Made by a program: the position numbers and the translations under genes. A DNA stretch of 49,598 nt, taken from contig JAWLHF010000009.1 in assembly GCA_041690515.1 (NCBI GenBank), positions 1-49,598 of the forward strand, read 5' to 3'. Shown here in pieces: positions 49,019-49,598 of this stretch. This DNA is from BRH-c25 sp041690515. Its GTDB lineage: Bacteria; Bacillota; Clostridia; Lutisporales; Lutisporaceae. The notes under the pieces were generated by a model. It had not been told where the DNA came from and did not search any database. It saw only the letters and a list, made by a program, of their open reading frames with translations. Every line of letters begins with the position of its first letter. Within the stretch, counting starts at the first letter, position 1.

Positions 49019-49598
49019 TATTCTTACCCCCTGACTGCTTCACCGGGTCTCCGTCTTTTAATGTTGCAGGCGGGTTCTTGACAATTTGATCACCTGCTTT
49101 AATGCCTTCAAGTATCTGTATCTCAAAATCTGTTTCCATACCTGTTTGTACAATCCGTTTTACTGCTTTATTATTTTCTACAACAAATACAAATTTTGTT
49201 CCGTCTTCCTCTTCCTGAACAGCCTCAAAGCTGACTGCTGTTGTGTTCTGGCTTTCCTGAAGGGTGATGTCTATATCCGCTTCAAAGCCCACCTTTATTC
49301 TGTTATCCGGGTTGTCTAGGGTTACTTCTATCTCAACCTTAGGCTCTTTATTGCTTCCTTCCTGGGTAATTACTGCAGCTTCGCTTATGTAGGTGACAGT
49401 GCCGTTGTACTTTTTGTCTATACCCTTTACTTTCACCGAGGACTTCTGACCGGGGCTTATGCTGACCGCGTCATACTGGCTCACAAGTATTCTTACCTTG
49501 TATTGGGAAAGGTCATATATGACAATGGTGTTATTCTCCATTGTAGGATACTGGTTCGGCTTCACATCAAGCTGGATTACCTTACCGTTTATGTTTGA
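49002..49598 (-). CDS. HlyD/MacA-like membrane fusion (adaptor) protein, N-terminus outside window
   Basis: The frame is open to the last base (reading SNINGKVIQLDVKPNQY at the window edge), so the start is missing. Visible parts are the end of the lipoyl-like domain, the beta-barrel domain (TIVIYDLSQYKVRILVSQYD, SPGQKSSVKVKGIDKKYNGT) with VTYISEAAV, and the membrane-proximal domain (EIEVTLDNPDNRIKVGFEAD and AVKRIVQTGMETDFEIQILE) ending in GLKAGDQ-like KAGDQIVKNPPATLKDG. In MacAB systems it links permease and duct. Here the duct could be the TolC-like protein at 37918 or absent as in other Gram-positive adaptors such as YknX. Confidence 0.93.
   Translation of the reverse strand, partial: SNINGKVIQLDVKPNQYPTMENNTIVIYDLSQYKVRILVSQYDAVSISPGQKSSVKVKGIDKKYNGTVTYISEAAVITQEGSNKEPKVEIEVTLDNPDNRIKVGFEADIDITLQESQNTTAVSFEAVQEEEDGTKFVFVVENNKAVKRIVQTGMETDFEIQILEGIKAGDQIVKNPPATLKDGDPVKQSGGKNSDNKS

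Overview
The window comes from a low-to-moderate GC, low-complexity-rich genome of a Firmicute, most likely an anaerobic member of the class Clostridia. The evidence is strong AGGAGG-type ribosome binding sites, frequent TTG and GTG starts, S-layer homology (SLH) proteins, an EpsG/TupA/CapA-type polysaccharide locus and the absence of outer-membrane assembly genes. Exact genus cannot be read from the sequence. The 100-base N run at 8701-8800 and the exact 99-bp duplication around it show that this is a scaffolded draft or metagenome assembly. No rRNA, tRNA, CRISPR array, transposase or integrase gene was seen.

Region 1 (1-7.9 kb) encodes exported surface proteins: the end of an IPT/TIG-FN3 protein, two SLH-type proteins and a PDZ-S41 processing protease with a peptidoglycan-binding domain. 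Region 2 (7.9-12.0 kb) holds CTP synthase (pyrG) bracketed by two copies of a two-gene module: a short heptad-repeat coiled-coil protein followed by a small S23/Avd-like four-helix-bundle protein. The function of the module is unknown.

Region 3 (12.0-36.0 kb) starts with a large, apparently strongly transcribed S-layer-like gene (two consensus promoters, strong terminator). It continues into a long, co-directional surface-polysaccharide cluster: WaaL/Wzy-like ligase with TPR tail, Wzz-like protein, 4,6-dehydratase, initiating sugar transferase, epimerases, three glycosyltransferases, two TupA-like ATP-grasp ligases, CapA-like protein, EpsG-like polymerase, pyruvyl transferase, Wzx flippase, UDP-glucuronate 4-epimerase and UDP-glucose dehydrogenase, then VanZ-like and COG2426 membrane proteins. 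Together these could build, polymerise, export and decorate an acidic, pyruvylated and possibly amino-acylated glycan. Its placement next to the S-layer gene suggests S-layer glycosylation or cell-wall polymer synthesis. The central 22-33 kb is visibly more AT-rich than its flanks.

Region 4 (36-49.6 kb) has two more S-layer-like proteins that share an N-terminal module with the 12-kb S-layer gene, a TolC-like coiled-coil protein on the minus strand, an SLH-anchored subtilisin with a large insertion, and a minus-strand MacB-type ABC export operon (adaptor truncated by the window end).

Two families of short intergenic repeats run through the window. One is a TAGGGGCG hairpin with interchangeable arms; in five places its TAG is the stop codon of the upstream gene. 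The other is a GTCATYCTGAG...GAATCTT element, often in inverted pairs. These, the coiled-coil/four-helix modules and the uronic acid/ATP-grasp polysaccharide pathway are the most interesting signals.
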